DNA of 64,000 nucleotides from Gimesia algae (GTDB lineage Bacteria > Planctomycetota > Planctomycetia > Planctomycetales > Planctomycetaceae). The DNA is taken from positions 2,841,369-2,905,368 of the forward strand of contig NZ_CP036343.1 in NCBI RefSeq assembly GCF_007746795.1. Direction: 5' to 3'. Below the pieces are notes generated by a model. It did no database searches, had not been told where the DNA came from, and saw only the letters and a list, made by a program, of their open reading frames with translations. A program made the position numbers and the translations under genes. Positions 54,982 to 64,000 of this stretch are shown in pieces. The number at the start of each line of letters is the position of its first letter. Positions within the stretch are counted from its first letter, which is position 1.

Positions 54982-57900
54982 GTGGCACGAAAAAAAGCGT
55001 CTTCCATTTCGAACCAGAATTTTGAACAGCGAACGCAGGAGCTCGGCGAGCAGATCTGGGGTCTGCTGGAGCGCCGCGAACCGACCATGTTCGAAAAACG
55101 CTGGTGGGATGATCGAATTCTATCCTGGGCAATGGCCGATGAGTCTGTCAAAGTGCAGATGTTCCGTTTCGTGGACGTGCTGCCTATGCTTCGCTCGCAT
55201 GAATCGATCGTCAGGCATCTGCACGAATATTTTGAAGATGTCCGCAAGCATCTCCCCTGGGCGGCCCGCATTGGTCTGGAACTTTCGACGCCGAACTCAG
55301 TGCTCGGCAGAGCCCTGGCTCTGAACGCCCGCTCCAATGCCCGGCGGATGGCCAGCCGGTTTATCGCTGGTTCTACCGTTGATGAAGTGCACCGCACCGT
55401 CGATCGACTTCGCAATGAAAACTTCACCTTCACTCTGGACCTGCTGGGGGAAGCTGTCATCAGTGAAGTGGAAGCTGAAGCTTATCTGCAGTCCTATCTC
55501 GATCTGATCAGAGGCCTTTCTCCCCGCGTTCGCAAATGGTCAGAAAATGTGCAGCTCGACTGGGACAACCAGGGACACCTGCCCCGCACCAATGTTTCGA
55601 TTAAGCTCTCGGCGCTCTGCAGCCAGTTCAAACCCAACGACCCCGTAGGCACCATGGCAGCGGTTCAGCCCCGCCTGCGTACTCTGCTGCGACAGGCCAT
55701 AAAATATGATGCCTACCTGCACGTCGATATGGAGCAGAATTCCTATAAGCCACTCACGCTGGAAATCTTCAAGCAGACGCTGATGGAAAAAGAGTTCCGC
55801 GATTTCGATAACGTCGGCATTGTGATTCAGGCTTATCAGCCCCAGGCCGAAGCCGATCTCATGGATCTCTTGAAATGGGTCAAAAAACGCAAGACGCCTG
55901 TCTGGGTGCGACTGGTCAAAGGCGCTTACTGGGATTACGAAACGATCACATCCGAGTACCGTAACTGGCCGATTCCCGTCTTCCAGGAAAAATGGGAGTC
56001 GGATGCGAACTACGAGAAACTGACGCAGATCCTGCTGCAGAACTTCCAGTGGCTGCGACCGGCCTTCGGCAGTCATAACATGCGCAGCCTGGCACATGCG
56101 ATCGCCGTTGCCCACGAACTGGATGTCCCCCCTTCTGCCTATGAAATTCAGATGCTGTACGGAATGGGCAAAGAGCAGGCGCAGGTCTTTGCCGAGATGG
56201 GCCATCGGGTCCGCATTTATACGCCGTTCGGCGAACTGATTCCCGGCATGGCCTACCTGGTCCGTCGCCTGCTGGAAAATACTTCTAACGACTCTTTCCT
56301 TCGACAAAGCTTTAGCGAGCATGTCAATCTGGAGACCTTGATGATGAACCCGTCTGATCACGCCAGCAAATCCAACCGAAAAAAAGCGTCCGCCGAAGAA
56401 AAGCATTTCCAGAACGAACCACTCACCGATTTCAGCCTGGAAGAATCACGCCAGAAGATGCGGGAAGCACTCGAAGCTGTCGAAGATCAGTTCGGCAAAG
56501 AGTATCCGCTACTGATTAACGGGCGGGCCATCGATACCAAAGCCACGCTCACCTCACGCAATCCTTCGCATCTCTCGGAATCGCTGGGAACCATTTCCTC
56601 CGCCTCCGCCGACGATGCGATTGATGCTATTGATGCCGCCCGACGGGCATTCCCCGGCTGGTCCAGGACCGAACCACAATACCGCGCGGAATACCTGGAA
56701 CTGATCGCCGCCAACATGCGTCGCAAGCGTTTTGAACTGGCGGCCTGGATGGTCTACGAATGCGGTAAACCCTGGGAAGAAGCAGACGGCGATGTCGTCG
56801 AAGCGATCGACTTCTGCATGTACTACGCCGACCAGATGCGAAAACTGGCAGACCCTCAACATTGTGACGTACCCGGCGAAGAAAATGTTTACTTCTATCG
56901 TCCCCGGGGAACTGTCGCCGTCATCGCCCCCTGGAATTTCCCACTGGCGATCCTGACCGGCATGACAGCCGCCGCCCTGGTCACCGGCAATACCGTCGTC
57001 ATGAAACCAGCCGAACAGTCTTCAGTAGTCGCAGCCAAACTGATGGACCTGATTCACGAATCAGGCATCCCCGATGGCGTGGTCAATTTCCTCCCCGGGA
57101 TCGGTGAAGAAGTCGGTCCGGAACTGGTCGGCAGCCCGGATGTGGAAATGATTACCTTCACTGGTTCTCGCGATGTTGGTCTTGCGATTAATGAAGCGGC
57201 TTCCGATACCGATATTCGTCAGAAAATGGTTAAGCGTGTGGTCGCAGAAATGGGCGGCAAAAACGCGATCATTGTAGATGACGACGCCGACCTGGACGAA
57301 GCCGTCCTGGGTGTGATTCATTCTGCCTTCAACTACGCCGGCCAGAAATGCTCTGCCTGCTCGCGGGTGATTGTGCTCGAATCCATTCACGACACATTCG
57401 TCAGTCGTCTGGTCGAAGCCACAAAGAGTCTGAAGATCGGTCCTGCAGAAGACCCTGGTACTGTCGTCGGCCCGGTCATTGATCAGGATGCCAAACAGAG
57501 AATCCTCGAATATATCGAAATCGGTAAAGAAGAAGCCACACTGGCGCTGGCCTGCGATACTTCAGAACTGGAAGAGGAAGGTTACTATGTCGGGCCGCAT
57601 ATTTTCACCGACGTCGACCCCACCTGTCAGATCGCACAGGAAGAAATCTTCGGACCGGTTCTGGCAGTTATGAAAGCCGAAGACTTTGAGGAAGCGATTA
57701 CCATCGCCAACGATACACCATATGCCCTGACTGCCGGCATCTTCAGTCGCAGCCCGGCTCACCTGCAGAAAGCCCGCATGGAGTTGATGGCGGGAAACAT
57801 CTACCTGAACCGCAACATCACGGGCGCGATGGTCGAACGCCATCCGTTTGGCGGTTTCAAAATGTCAGGCATGGGCAGCAAGACCGGCGGCCCCGATTAC

Positions 57901-57996
57901 CTGCTGCAGTTCCTGGTTCCCGTCAACGTCACCGAAAACACCATGCGTCGCGGCTTCGCCCCCACAGCAGTTGGCGAAGACGAAGATGAGGAATAA
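54982..57996 (+). CDS. putA: Bifunctional proline dehydrogenase / glutamate-semialdehyde dehydrogenase
   Basis: Oxidises proline to glutamate in two steps. The PRODH barrel covers about residues 120-460 (NVSIKLSALCSQF, DMEQNSYKPLTLEIF, VWVRLVKGAYWDYE, YLVRRLLENTSNDSFL). The P5C dehydrogenase (ALDH fold) covers about 510-985, with APWNFPLAILTGM, FTGSRDVG, Glu756 in EMGGKNA and catalytic Cys790 in GQKCSACSRV. There is no N-terminal ribbon-helix-helix, so it does not regulate itself as the long PutA does. Start codon GTG with AGGCAGG upstream. The C-terminus is acidic (EDEDEE). Confidence 0.96.
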   Translation: MARKKASSISNQNFEQRTQELGEQIWGLLERREPTMFEKRWWDDRILSWAMADESVKVQMFRFVDVLPMLRSHESIVRHLHEYFEDVRKHLPWAARIGLELSTPNSVLGRALALNARSNARRMASRFIAGSTVDEVHRTVDRLRNENFTFTLDLLGEAVISEVEAEAYLQSYLDLIRGLSPRVRKWSENVQLDWDNQGHLPRTNVSIKLSALCSQFKPNDPVGTMAAVQPRLRTLLRQAIKYDAYLHVDMEQNSYKPLTLEIFKQTLMEKEFRDFDNVGIVIQAYQPQAEADLMDLLKWVKKRKTPVWVRLVKGAYWDYETITSEYRNWPIPVFQEKWESDANYEKLTQILLQNFQWLRPAFGSHNMRSLAHAIAVAHELDVPPSAYEIQMLYGMGKEQAQVFAEMGHRVRIYTPFGELIPGMAYLVRRLLENTSNDSFLRQSFSEHVNLETLMMNPSDHASKSNRKKASAEEKHFQNEPLTDFSLEESRQKMREALEAVEDQFGKEYPLLINGRAIDTKATLTSRNPSHLSESLGTISSASADDAIDAIDAARRAFPGWSRTEPQYRAEYLELIAANMRRKRFELAAWMVYECGKPWEEADGDVVEAIDFCMYYADQMRKLADPQHCDVPGEENVYFYRPRGTVAVIAPWNFPLAILTGMTAAALVTGNTVVMKPAEQSSVVAAKLMDLIHESGIPDGVVNFLPGIGEEVGPELVGSPDVEMITFTGSRDVGLAINEAASDTDIRQKMVKRVVAEMGGKNAIIVDDDADLDEAVLGVIHSAFNYAGQKCSACSRVIVLESIHDTFVSRLVEATKSLKIGPAEDPGTVVGPVIDQDAKQRILEYIEIGKEEATLALACDTSELEEEGYYVGPHIFTDVDPTCQIAQEEIFGPVLAVMKAEDFEEAITIANDTPYALTAGIFSRSPAHLQKARMELMAGNIYLNRNITGAMVERHPFGGFKMSGMGSKTGGPDYLLQFLVPVNVTENTMRRGFAPTAVGEDEDEE

Positions 57997-58379
57997 ACGA
58001 CCTTTCTGAAGAAAGTCAATCAGATCCTATTTGGATTCATTCAGCAGAATCCCGCGTTATTTCTTAGTGACAACATGAACTCGCCGAAGAACCCGGTCCA
58101 AAAGAGTTCTCTCAATCAGTTCACTGGAAAATAATTCAGGTCGGCAGCTGCGCACCTGCAAACCAAAGAAGTGGCAATCCCCCGCCTCCTTCTTCGCATT
58201 CATCCCATTCACCCCACATTTACACATATTTGATCATCTCAGATTACACATAAAGTATGACAATTTGACAGACTCCATTTCCATAGTAGAATAATATTCA
58301 CATCTGAAGTCAGCTTCCTCCCATTGTGACAATTCTCCTGAATATTCATATTTTCACTGTCAAACACAAGGAAGTATCA
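57997..58379. other. AT-rich intergenic region before the TIR-like gene
   Basis: No gene seen. The last 120 bases are clearly richer in A and T than the surroundings and hold a near-consensus promoter, listed separately. No terminator for the proline gene is obvious. Confidence 0.5.
58265..58292 (+). promoter_or_regulatory. Near-consensus sigma-70 promoter of the TIR-like gene
   Basis: TTGACA (6 of 6), a 16-base spacer and TAGAAT (5 of 6). This is the best promoter-like pair in the window. It predicts a leader of about 80 bases and suggests steady expression independent of the neighbours. Confidence 0.65.
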
Positions 58380-59684
58380 ATGTCGCTCAAACACCGAATA
58401 TTTCTTGCTCACAGTTTTGCCACTGACAAAATCAACGCGGAAGGACAAAAGGATCAAAACGGTATTTCAGATCTGGAACTGGCAGGTTTCATCACATCTT
58501 GGATAAAGGAATTCAGTGGAGATCAAATCGAAGTAATCCGCACCCGGGACCCTTTCGATGATTATATTTCATCAAAAGTGCGACGCGATATCTGTAGTTC
58601 AGATCTAATGCTGTGTCTGTTTACAAAACGGACCAAGGACCATCTCAAACACCTGTGGATCCCCTCAACGTATGTCATCAGCGAAGCCTCCGCAGGGCTA
58701 ATGCAGTATCCCAGTGAAGACGAATCTCACCGGCGGTTGTTCGGCCTGGTCGAGAACGGGGTTGATCGAGAGCAACTGGGCATGGCATTCCCCATGAATA
58801 AAACGGCTTCTGAATTTGTTCGTTCTGACTTGGATGGACTGCGTTGCAAGCTGAAAGAGATGGTCGATGCGATCTTGAACAGCAAGTCCCTCATACGTGA
58901 TGACCGTGAATACCTTTCACTGGATAAGGTCGCTACAGTCTGGCGCAATGGAGCCATCACTGTTGAGTGTAGACACCGCTATCGATTTACAACAGATTTG
59001 ACAAAAACCAGTATTCCTCATGCGATCTGGCGGGTCAGCCAACCTCTGCCTCCCATGAAAACACTGTTGAATGGGTCACGTGATGTTGGACGAGGATACC
59101 TGCGATGTGTTCCCACTGATTGTGGTGGGCCTGGACAAAAAACCTGCCAGAGACGAATTATTGCACGTACAAGTGGCATGGAAAATGAGCATAAATTTGA
59201 CATCGAATTTTCAAAAATGGATATCAAAGCCGGTAATGAGCTGACTTACGAACTTGCCTGGGGATATCAGAACGCATTCCATGATCCCACCAAGCAGGAT
59301 GATAAACCGAATTCTGTTGGCTTACGCACATTTGAACGTGGTATGGCTCGATCAGTATCGCTGACGGTACAATTTCAAAGAGATTTTGAAGAAGATTCAA
59401 ATGAGCCCGCGCCGATCCTGGAAGAGCCCCCCGTCTTATCTACCAGCGATTCTCCATTACTTCCAGCCGACACCCCTGAATTCTGGCATCAATCAGCAAT
59501 ATGGCATGAACAGAAGAAACTACAACCCTGCCCGAAACGATCTGGCGCGATGTGGGAGGTTTATCGCTGGGAAGGTGCCTGTTTTTCCGGTTCAGCAAAA
59601 CTCGACTGGTATCCACAGCTCAATTATCTTCAAGAAGATGAAATTAAACCGGTCAGAAAACGACGTAAACGGAACGATTCGTAA
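58380..59684 (+). CDS. TIR-like domain protein with unknown C-terminal domain
   Basis: 434 residues, cytoplasmic. Residues 1-165 read as a bacterial TIR-like fold: first strand HRIFLAHSFATD, QIEVIRTRDPFDDYI, SDLMLCLFTKR, then WIPSTYVISEASAGL, where Glu102 sits where TIR NADases keep their catalytic Glu, and RLFGLVENGVD. Residues about 185-345 look beta-rich (NGAITVECRHRYRF, ELTYELAWGYQN), and the tail is Pro-rich then basic (RKRRKR). I do not recognise the second half. Bacterial TIR proteins often deplete NAD in antiphage defence; that role is inferred here. AAGGAAG stands 5 bases before the ATG. Confidence 0.65.
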   Translation: MSLKHRIFLAHSFATDKINAEGQKDQNGISDLELAGFITSWIKEFSGDQIEVIRTRDPFDDYISSKVRRDICSSDLMLCLFTKRTKDHLKHLWIPSTYVISEASAGLMQYPSEDESHRRLFGLVENGVDREQLGMAFPMNKTASEFVRSDLDGLRCKLKEMVDAILNSKSLIRDDREYLSLDKVATVWRNGAITVECRHRYRFTTDLTKTSIPHAIWRVSQPLPPMKTLLNGSRDVGRGYLRCVPTDCGGPGQKTCQRRIIARTSGMENEHKFDIEFSKMDIKAGNELTYELAWGYQNAFHDPTKQDDKPNSVGLRTFERGMARSVSLTVQFQRDFEEDSNEPAPILEEPPVLSTSDSPLLPADTPEFWHQSAIWHEQKKLQPCPKRSGAMWEVYRWEGACFSGSAKLDWYPQLNYLQEDEIKPVRKRRKRNDS

Positions 59685-59690
59685 ATTACT

Positions 59691-59969
59691 TTACTCTTCC
59701 TTTGGCGATTCTTCTGGTAGAAATTTTTTAAACTCCTGCAGGTTATTCCCCTTTTCGACCAACTCCGGTGTCAGCAGTCCCGCACAATAGACTGGCAACG
59801 TTGGTTCAGTCTGCAGGTTCTTAATCAGCCAGTCCAGACCGGCAGATCCTCGTAAGAGTACCATGACGCTCTCTTCCCTGTTCTCCTCCAGAATTTTTTG
59901 GTGAGGAGAAACGGTGACTCGCCCAGCCTTTGCGAAACGTATTGCTTGAAGCCGGTATCGTACTCGCAT
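59691..59969 (-). CDS. Small protein of unknown function facing the TIR-like gene
   Basis: 92 residues. Basic N-terminus (MRVRYRLQAIRFAKAGRVTV), a middle with SVMVLLRGSAGLDWLIKNL, and an acidic end (LPEESPKEE). Not recognised. GGAG with a 6-base gap before the ATG and a stop 6 bases from the TIR-like stop make it look like a real gene that ends tail to tail with it. A functional link to the TIR-like protein is possible but not shown. Confidence 0.55.
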   Translation of the reverse strand: MRVRYRLQAIRFAKAGRVTVSPHQKILEENREESVMVLLRGSAGLDWLIKNLQTEPTLPVYCAGLLTPELVEKGNNLQEFKKFLPEESPKEE

Positions 59970-60630
59970 ATTTTACTCCGAACATGACAAGATACACGCC
60001 CCGTGCTCGATACGCATCCACATGGGGTGGAACTTCGCCTGACAACTGCCTGTAAGCGCTGTCAGCCTGCTGCAACGCCACATCGGATAACTTCTTATGG
60101 TCGCGTAATGCCTCTGCAAACAGAGTCGAGAGAAAAGACTAATCATCTTCGTGGGTCCCCACGCTCCAGAATATTCGTGACCGCATGTTTCGATTCGCGC
60201 AATTCCTCTCAGGAAATCAAACAGACTCAGATCAGAATGCGCCCCTGCTCCGGATCCTGTCTGTCCAGAAGGTCACCTGCAGATGACTTCAATGCCATCT
60301 GCTGCGTCTGCCCCACTCATTTCAAACAAACAGACTTCCATTACTGTACGCTATTTTCCTCACCCTCAAATGAGGAGGTGAATTACTGCAGGTCCCCAAT
60401 AGATGGATACCTCACGGTTACAGTTGGTGGGATTTTAAGAAAACATTCTTCCTCAAAACACCAATTATTTCAGTCAAAAATCCGTTGCAGCTCATCTGCA
60501 ATCTATGTTTTTAACCGCAGAGCAAGCATCGCATCAGGCCCTTAAAGCGGCTTGTGCAAGCTGCGACTGGCAAGAGACTGCTGCTGACAGAATAAACAAA
60601 CGATACAAGCCAGCACTTACAGATAAGACC
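59970..60630. other. Intergenic region before the histidine kinase gene
   Basis: No gene I can support. A plus-strand frame of 180 codons is rich in Cys, Ser and Arg and lacks a ribosome site. A minus-strand frame of 86 codons (59821-60081) partly shadows the small gene. The stretch is likely regulatory or degraded sequence; no terminator or promoter is clear. Confidence 0.4.
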
Positions 60631-62520
60631 ATGAATACGCCTCAACATCCGATGGTGCAACCTTCCCGGCACTACCAGAATTTGAATCTGAAGATTCTGA
60701 TTTCGGTGGTCGCTGCGATCATGCTATTAATCGGCTGTCGGCTGTGGATGTTATACTGGCAGGAACAACAGTCAATCAATGCTGATGTGAAAAAACGAGT
60801 CAAGGGAGCCAGCCATGTGTTGGATAATAATCTCAATGAAGATGCAAATACGTTACGCGGGTTTCTGCAATTTATTTCCAGTAATAAAAGTCTGCAAGAT
60901 GCCTGGTTGAATCAGAATCGTGAAGAATTACTTCAGCTGGCATTGCCGATTTATAAAAATCTCAATGCCTCGAATCGGGTCACACATTTTTACTTTATGA
61001 ATCTCGACCGGAGCTGTGTTTTGCGGGTCCACCGCCCCGGTGATTTCGGCGACACCATCGATCGTTATACAATGCAGCAGGCGGCTAGCAGTGCTCAGAG
61101 TTCGTCCGGCATCGAATTGGGAAAATACGGACACTTCACCCTCCGGGTTGTCTCTCCCTGGATCGTCGATGGCCAACTTGTCGGCTACATTGAACTGGGA
61201 GAAGAAATTGAACACATCACACCCCAGCTATCAAAAAACATGGATATCGATGTCGTCTTTGCGATTGAAAAGGAATACCTCAACCGGGAACACTGGGAAA
61301 CGGGACTGAAAATCCTGAATCGTCCGGGGGACTGGAGCCAGCTTTCGAAGTACGTCATCATTGATAAATCTATCGAGCACATTCCCGCTGCACTGACGTC
61401 GCTGATCAATTCCGGCAATCTGGAGAAGACACCGGTTTCCTTCACGGATCACACAACCCAAAAAGATTATCATGGGGGAAGCGTCCCGTTAAAGGATGTC
61501 AGCGATCAACAGGTAGGTCGCCTGATTGTCCTGAGAGATATTTCCGCACAGACTGCAGAACTCCACAAGATGGCGGGGCTCCTGTTAATTGGCGGTTGCA
61601 TTGTAGGTACAGGGCTCTTCAGCATCTGCTTACTCTACATCAGCGCCCTGCAAAAGACTTCCTGGCAGCTCATTCAGACAGCACACCAGGCCGGCAAAGC
61701 AGAAATTGCCACCAGCGTCTTACACAATGTGGGAAATGTACTCAACAGTGTAAACGTCTCCGCCAGCCTGATTCAGAACAATGTGAATAATTCCAGTTCC
61801 AAAAACCTGGGAAAAGCGGTCGAAGTCATCGAACATCATCTGACGGACCTCGGCCAGTTTGTGACTCACGATGAACGGGGAAAACACCTGCCCCGTTTTC
61901 TGATTGACGTCAGCCATGAGCTTTCCAGCGAAGAGGACAAAATCCTTGACGAAATCAATTCACTGATCCGAAACATTGATCACATCAAGACCATCGTTGA
62001 AGCACAACAGAAGCATGCCAAAGATAAAGAAGGTTTCGTAGAAATAGTCTCACTGATCGAACTGATGGAAGATGCGATCAATATTAATATTGCTTCAATG
62101 GAACGACACTCCGTCAAGATTCAACGCAATTATTCTGATATTGACCGTATTGTCACCGATAAACAATTATTGCTGCAGATCTTCATCAACCTGATCAATA
62201 ACGCGAAATATGCCTGCCTGGAAAGTAACCATCAGGAGCACCAGATCACATTAGGAATCCAACCACTGGGTAAAGAACGAGTCATGATAAAGATAGAGGA
62301 TAACGGAATGGGGATCGACAGTAAAAACCTGACCAAAATTTTTGCACATGGATTTACAACACGCCAGGGTGGACATGGCTTCGGCCTGCACAGTTCTGCC
62401 CTGGCAGCGACCGAACTGGGGGGCAGCCTGGTCGCCAACAGTCAGGGACCAGGTACCGGTGCGATCTTTACCCTGGAAATCCCCTACCGCCTAACAGGAG
62501 CGAAACTTTGCAAAACATAA
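60631..62520 (+). CDS. Membrane sensor histidine kinase with dCache-type sensor
   Basis: 629 residues. First membrane helix about 18-38 (ILISVVAAIMLLIGC), an outside sensor about 45-305 with THFYFMNLDRSCVLRVHRPG, typical of the double-Cache dCache_3 type, and a second helix about 313-335 (GLLLIGGCIVGTGLFSICLLY). The dimerisation block carries His365 in AEIATSVLHNVGNVLNS, a variant H-box. The ATPase has LINNAKYACLES (N), IEDNGMGID (G1), FAHGFTTR and GGHGFGLHSSALAA (G2). I chose the ATG just before the first helix; the frame is open 42 codons further up. It overlaps the next gene by 13 bases. Confidence 0.87.
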   Translation: MNTPQHPMVQPSRHYQNLNLKILISVVAAIMLLIGCRLWMLYWQEQQSINADVKKRVKGASHVLDNNLNEDANTLRGFLQFISSNKSLQDAWLNQNREELLQLALPIYKNLNASNRVTHFYFMNLDRSCVLRVHRPGDFGDTIDRYTMQQAASSAQSSSGIELGKYGHFTLRVVSPWIVDGQLVGYIELGEEIEHITPQLSKNMDIDVVFAIEKEYLNREHWETGLKILNRPGDWSQLSKYVIIDKSIEHIPAALTSLINSGNLEKTPVSFTDHTTQKDYHGGSVPLKDVSDQQVGRLIVLRDISAQTAELHKMAGLLLIGGCIVGTGLFSICLLYISALQKTSWQLIQTAHQAGKAEIATSVLHNVGNVLNSVNVSASLIQNNVNNSSSKNLGKAVEVIEHHLTDLGQFVTHDERGKHLPRFLIDVSHELSSEEDKILDEINSLIRNIDHIKTIVEAQQKHAKDKEGFVEIVSLIELMEDAININIASMERHSVKIQRNYSDIDRIVTDKQLLLQIFINLINNAKYACLESNHQEHQITLGIQPLGKERVMIKIEDNGMGIDSKNLTKIFAHGFTTRQGGHGFGLHSSALAATELGGSLVANSQGPGTGAIFTLEIPYRLTGAKLCKT

Positions 62521-64000
62521 ACAAAATCAGTAATCGGCGGATTTTGGTCATCGATGATAACGAAGCCATCCAAAGTGACTTTCGCAAAATCCTGACTGAA
62601 AGTGAACATCAGAATTCAAGCAGCGACTCCTATGCAGCCTTGTTCGGCGAAGAACAGCAATCCGACATCCCCCAGCTTTCTTTCGAAGTTGATACGGCAA
62701 GCCAGGGCCAGGAAGGATTGGAGAAAGTTCGTCAATCACTGCAGGATCAGCGGCCTTATGCCATGGCTTTTGTAGACATCCGCATGCCCCCCGGCTGGGA
62801 TGGAGTTCAGACAGTCGGCCACCTCTGGGAAGCGGACCCGAATCTGTTGATCGTAATCTGCACGGCTTACAATGATTACAACTGGTCTGAAATGACCCGA
62901 ACACTGGGCCATATGAACCGCTGGCTCATTCTGAAAAAACCATTTGATATCGTGGAAGTCCGTCAGCTGGCCGCTTCACTTACGCAAAAATGGGAACTGG
63001 CACGAAGAGCCGAATTCAAAGTTCATGAATTGCAACAATCACTGGGAAGCACCAATCGTAAATTAGCAGCCTATAATAAAGCCGTCGATGCGGCAGGCAT
63101 TGTCGCAGTGCTCGACCCCCGGGGAAGGATCCTGGAAGCGAACGACAATTTCTGTAAAATATCGGGATATACCAAAGAAGAACTGGTGGGCCAGAGCCAC
63201 GAGATGATTCACTCGGATCATCATCCGGTCGAATTCTTCGCGGAGCTGAACGACACCATCAAGCAAAACAATATCTGGCGTGGTGAAATGTGTAACCGTG
63301 CCAAAGATGGCTCCCTCTACTGGGTCGACACCACCATTGTCCCCATGCTCGATGAGCATGACAATACCATCAGCTATTACAGCTTCCGGATCGAAATCAC
63401 CGACCGGAAACGACTGATCGGCGATCTGTGCATACAGGCCTATCATGATTCACTTACCGGATTACCCAACCGCGCTTATATCCTTGACTTAATCCAAAGT
63501 AGCATTGACCAGAGCCCCGATCATTTCTTCGCATTATTGTTCCTGGATTTTGATCGTTTCAAACTGATCAATGACAGCCTGGGACATGAAATGGGAGATC
63601 AGCTCTTAATCGAAATATCGCGACGGTTAAGTACCACTTTACGAGAAGCAGACCAGGTCAAGCCAGCCCGACTGGGAGGCGATGAGTTCGTTGTACTGTT
63701 GAATAATATCTCGAATCTATCCAATGCCACCAAGGTAGCCGAACGACTTCTGGACAAACTCTCACAGAGCTATCAGTTAGGCAGCCATACTGTCTACTCT
63801 TCCGTCAGCATCGGTATCGTTACCAGTGACTTTCAATATCAATCTGCCAACGACATGCTGCGTGATGCCGACCTGGCAATGTACAAAGCCAAAGCCTCGG
63901 ACACAGGTAACTATATGGTATTTGACCAATCCATGAGAGAACAGGTTCAATTTCGCCTGCAGATCGAAAGCGATATGCGTTTGGCAATCGAACGGAATGA
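62508..64000 (+). CDS. Receiver-PAS-GGDEF protein, cut by the window end
   Basis: 497 codons without a stop. Start is TTG with AGGAG 7 bases upstream, 13 bases inside the kinase gene. The receiver domain (about 10-160) has the acidic pair in VIDDNEA, phospho-acceptor Asp in AFVDIRMPPGWDG and Lys in ILKKPFD, and an insert of about 25 residues after the first helix. The PAS domain (about 190-305) shows DPRGRILEANDNFCKISGY and HHPVEFFAEL. The GGDEF domain (about 320-480) has an intact GGDEF at 390-394 and FDRFKLINDSLGH, so diguanylate cyclase activity is likely. The reading after residue 480 (RLQIESDMRLAIERN) resembles the start of an EAL domain. Confidence 0.9.
   Translation, partial: MQNINKISNRRILVIDDNEAIQSDFRKILTESEHQNSSSDSYAALFGEEQQSDIPQLSFEVDTASQGQEGLEKVRQSLQDQRPYAMAFVDIRMPPGWDGVQTVGHLWEADPNLLIVICTAYNDYNWSEMTRTLGHMNRWLILKKPFDIVEVRQLAASLTQKWELARRAEFKVHELQQSLGSTNRKLAAYNKAVDAAGIVAVLDPRGRILEANDNFCKISGYTKEELVGQSHEMIHSDHHPVEFFAELNDTIKQNNIWRGEMCNRAKDGSLYWVDTTIVPMLDEHDNTISYYSFRIEITDRKRLIGDLCIQAYHDSLTGLPNRAYILDLIQSSIDQSPDHFFALLFLDFDRFKLINDSLGHEMGDQLLIEISRRLSTTLREADQVKPARLGGDEFVVLLNNISNLSNATKVAERLLDKLSQSYQLGSHTVYSSVSIGIVTSDFQYQSANDMLRDADLAMYKAKASDTGNYMVFDQSMREQVQFRLQIESDMRLAIERN

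Noticed and set aside
54869-55324. Frame of 151 codons overlapping the start of putA
   Set aside because: Most of it lies in another frame of the well-supported PRODH region, and its composition becomes shadow-like there.
59821-60081. Minus-strand frame of 86 codons with protein-like beginning
   Set aside because: The second half shadows the small gene at 59691-59969 in another frame, and no start signal is visible; at most a remnant.
60003-60545. Frame of 180 codons before the histidine kinase gene
   Set aside because: Cys/Ser/Arg-rich, no ribosome site, no recognisable motif.

Overview
The window comes from a planctomycete, most likely Gimesia or a close relative. This is inferred from gene content, not from a marker gene. 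It has two PSCyt1-DUF1549-DUF1553 cytochrome proteins, each followed by a Tat-signal DUF1501 protein. It has two PVC-type propeller/HEAT/cytochrome c dehydrogenases, a DUF1559 prepilin-like protein with the H-X9-DG tail, an ECF sigma factor with a FecR-LamG partner, and many secreted DUF1080, SASA, sialidase-like and GHL10 proteins. Base composition looks moderate, near 50% GC. There are no rRNA or tRNA genes, CRISPR arrays, prophages or insertion sequences that I can recognise.

Layout. 1-9.1 kb: secreted catabolic block (cut signal-peptide gene, cytochrome dehydrogenase, DUF1080, PSCyt/DUF1501 pair). 9.1-13.7 kb: GNAT gene, then ECF sigma factor, FecR-LamG, DUF1559 and a small lipoprotein in one direction. 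13.7-17.3 kb: Na/Pi cotransporter and an SDR/Gfo-Idh-MocA pair. 17.4-23.1 kb: GntR/LacI-type regulator with an M14-like peptidase and a sialidase-like protein, divergent from a secreted propeller protein, with a palindromic operator between. 23.1-30 kb: small unknown gene, AAE-family transporter, Imm52-like protein, GHL10 glycosidase, rtcB. 30.7-40.4 kb: second PSCyt/DUF1501 pair, SASA esterase, alpha/beta hydrolase, second cytochrome dehydrogenase. 40.4-50 kb: mostly housekeeping (unusual SDR, ArsR regulator, carA, ndk, sucCD, fucU-like, purA, lone receiver). 50.2-54.5 kb: molybdenum hydroxylase operon (FAD, 2Fe-2S and Mo subunits, MoaD-like carrier, zinc ribbon). 55-58 kb: bifunctional proline catabolism enzyme. 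58.3-60 kb: TIR-like protein facing a tiny unknown gene. 60.6 kb to the end: histidine kinase overlapping a receiver-PAS-GGDEF protein cut by the window edge.

The secreted proteins probably work on complex, sulfated or acylated polysaccharide and glycoprotein outside the cytoplasm. The cytochrome-domain proteins would pass electrons to the respiratory chain. The chimeric GntR regulator and the ECF/FecR pair are the visible local control points.

The least explained items are: a roughly 185-bp repeat with terminal inverted repeats, present three times around purA; the TIR-like gene with its own near-consensus promoter and an unrecognised C-terminal half; an SDR without its catalytic Ser and Tyr; and the MoaD/zinc-ribbon tail of the Mo-hydroxylase operon.
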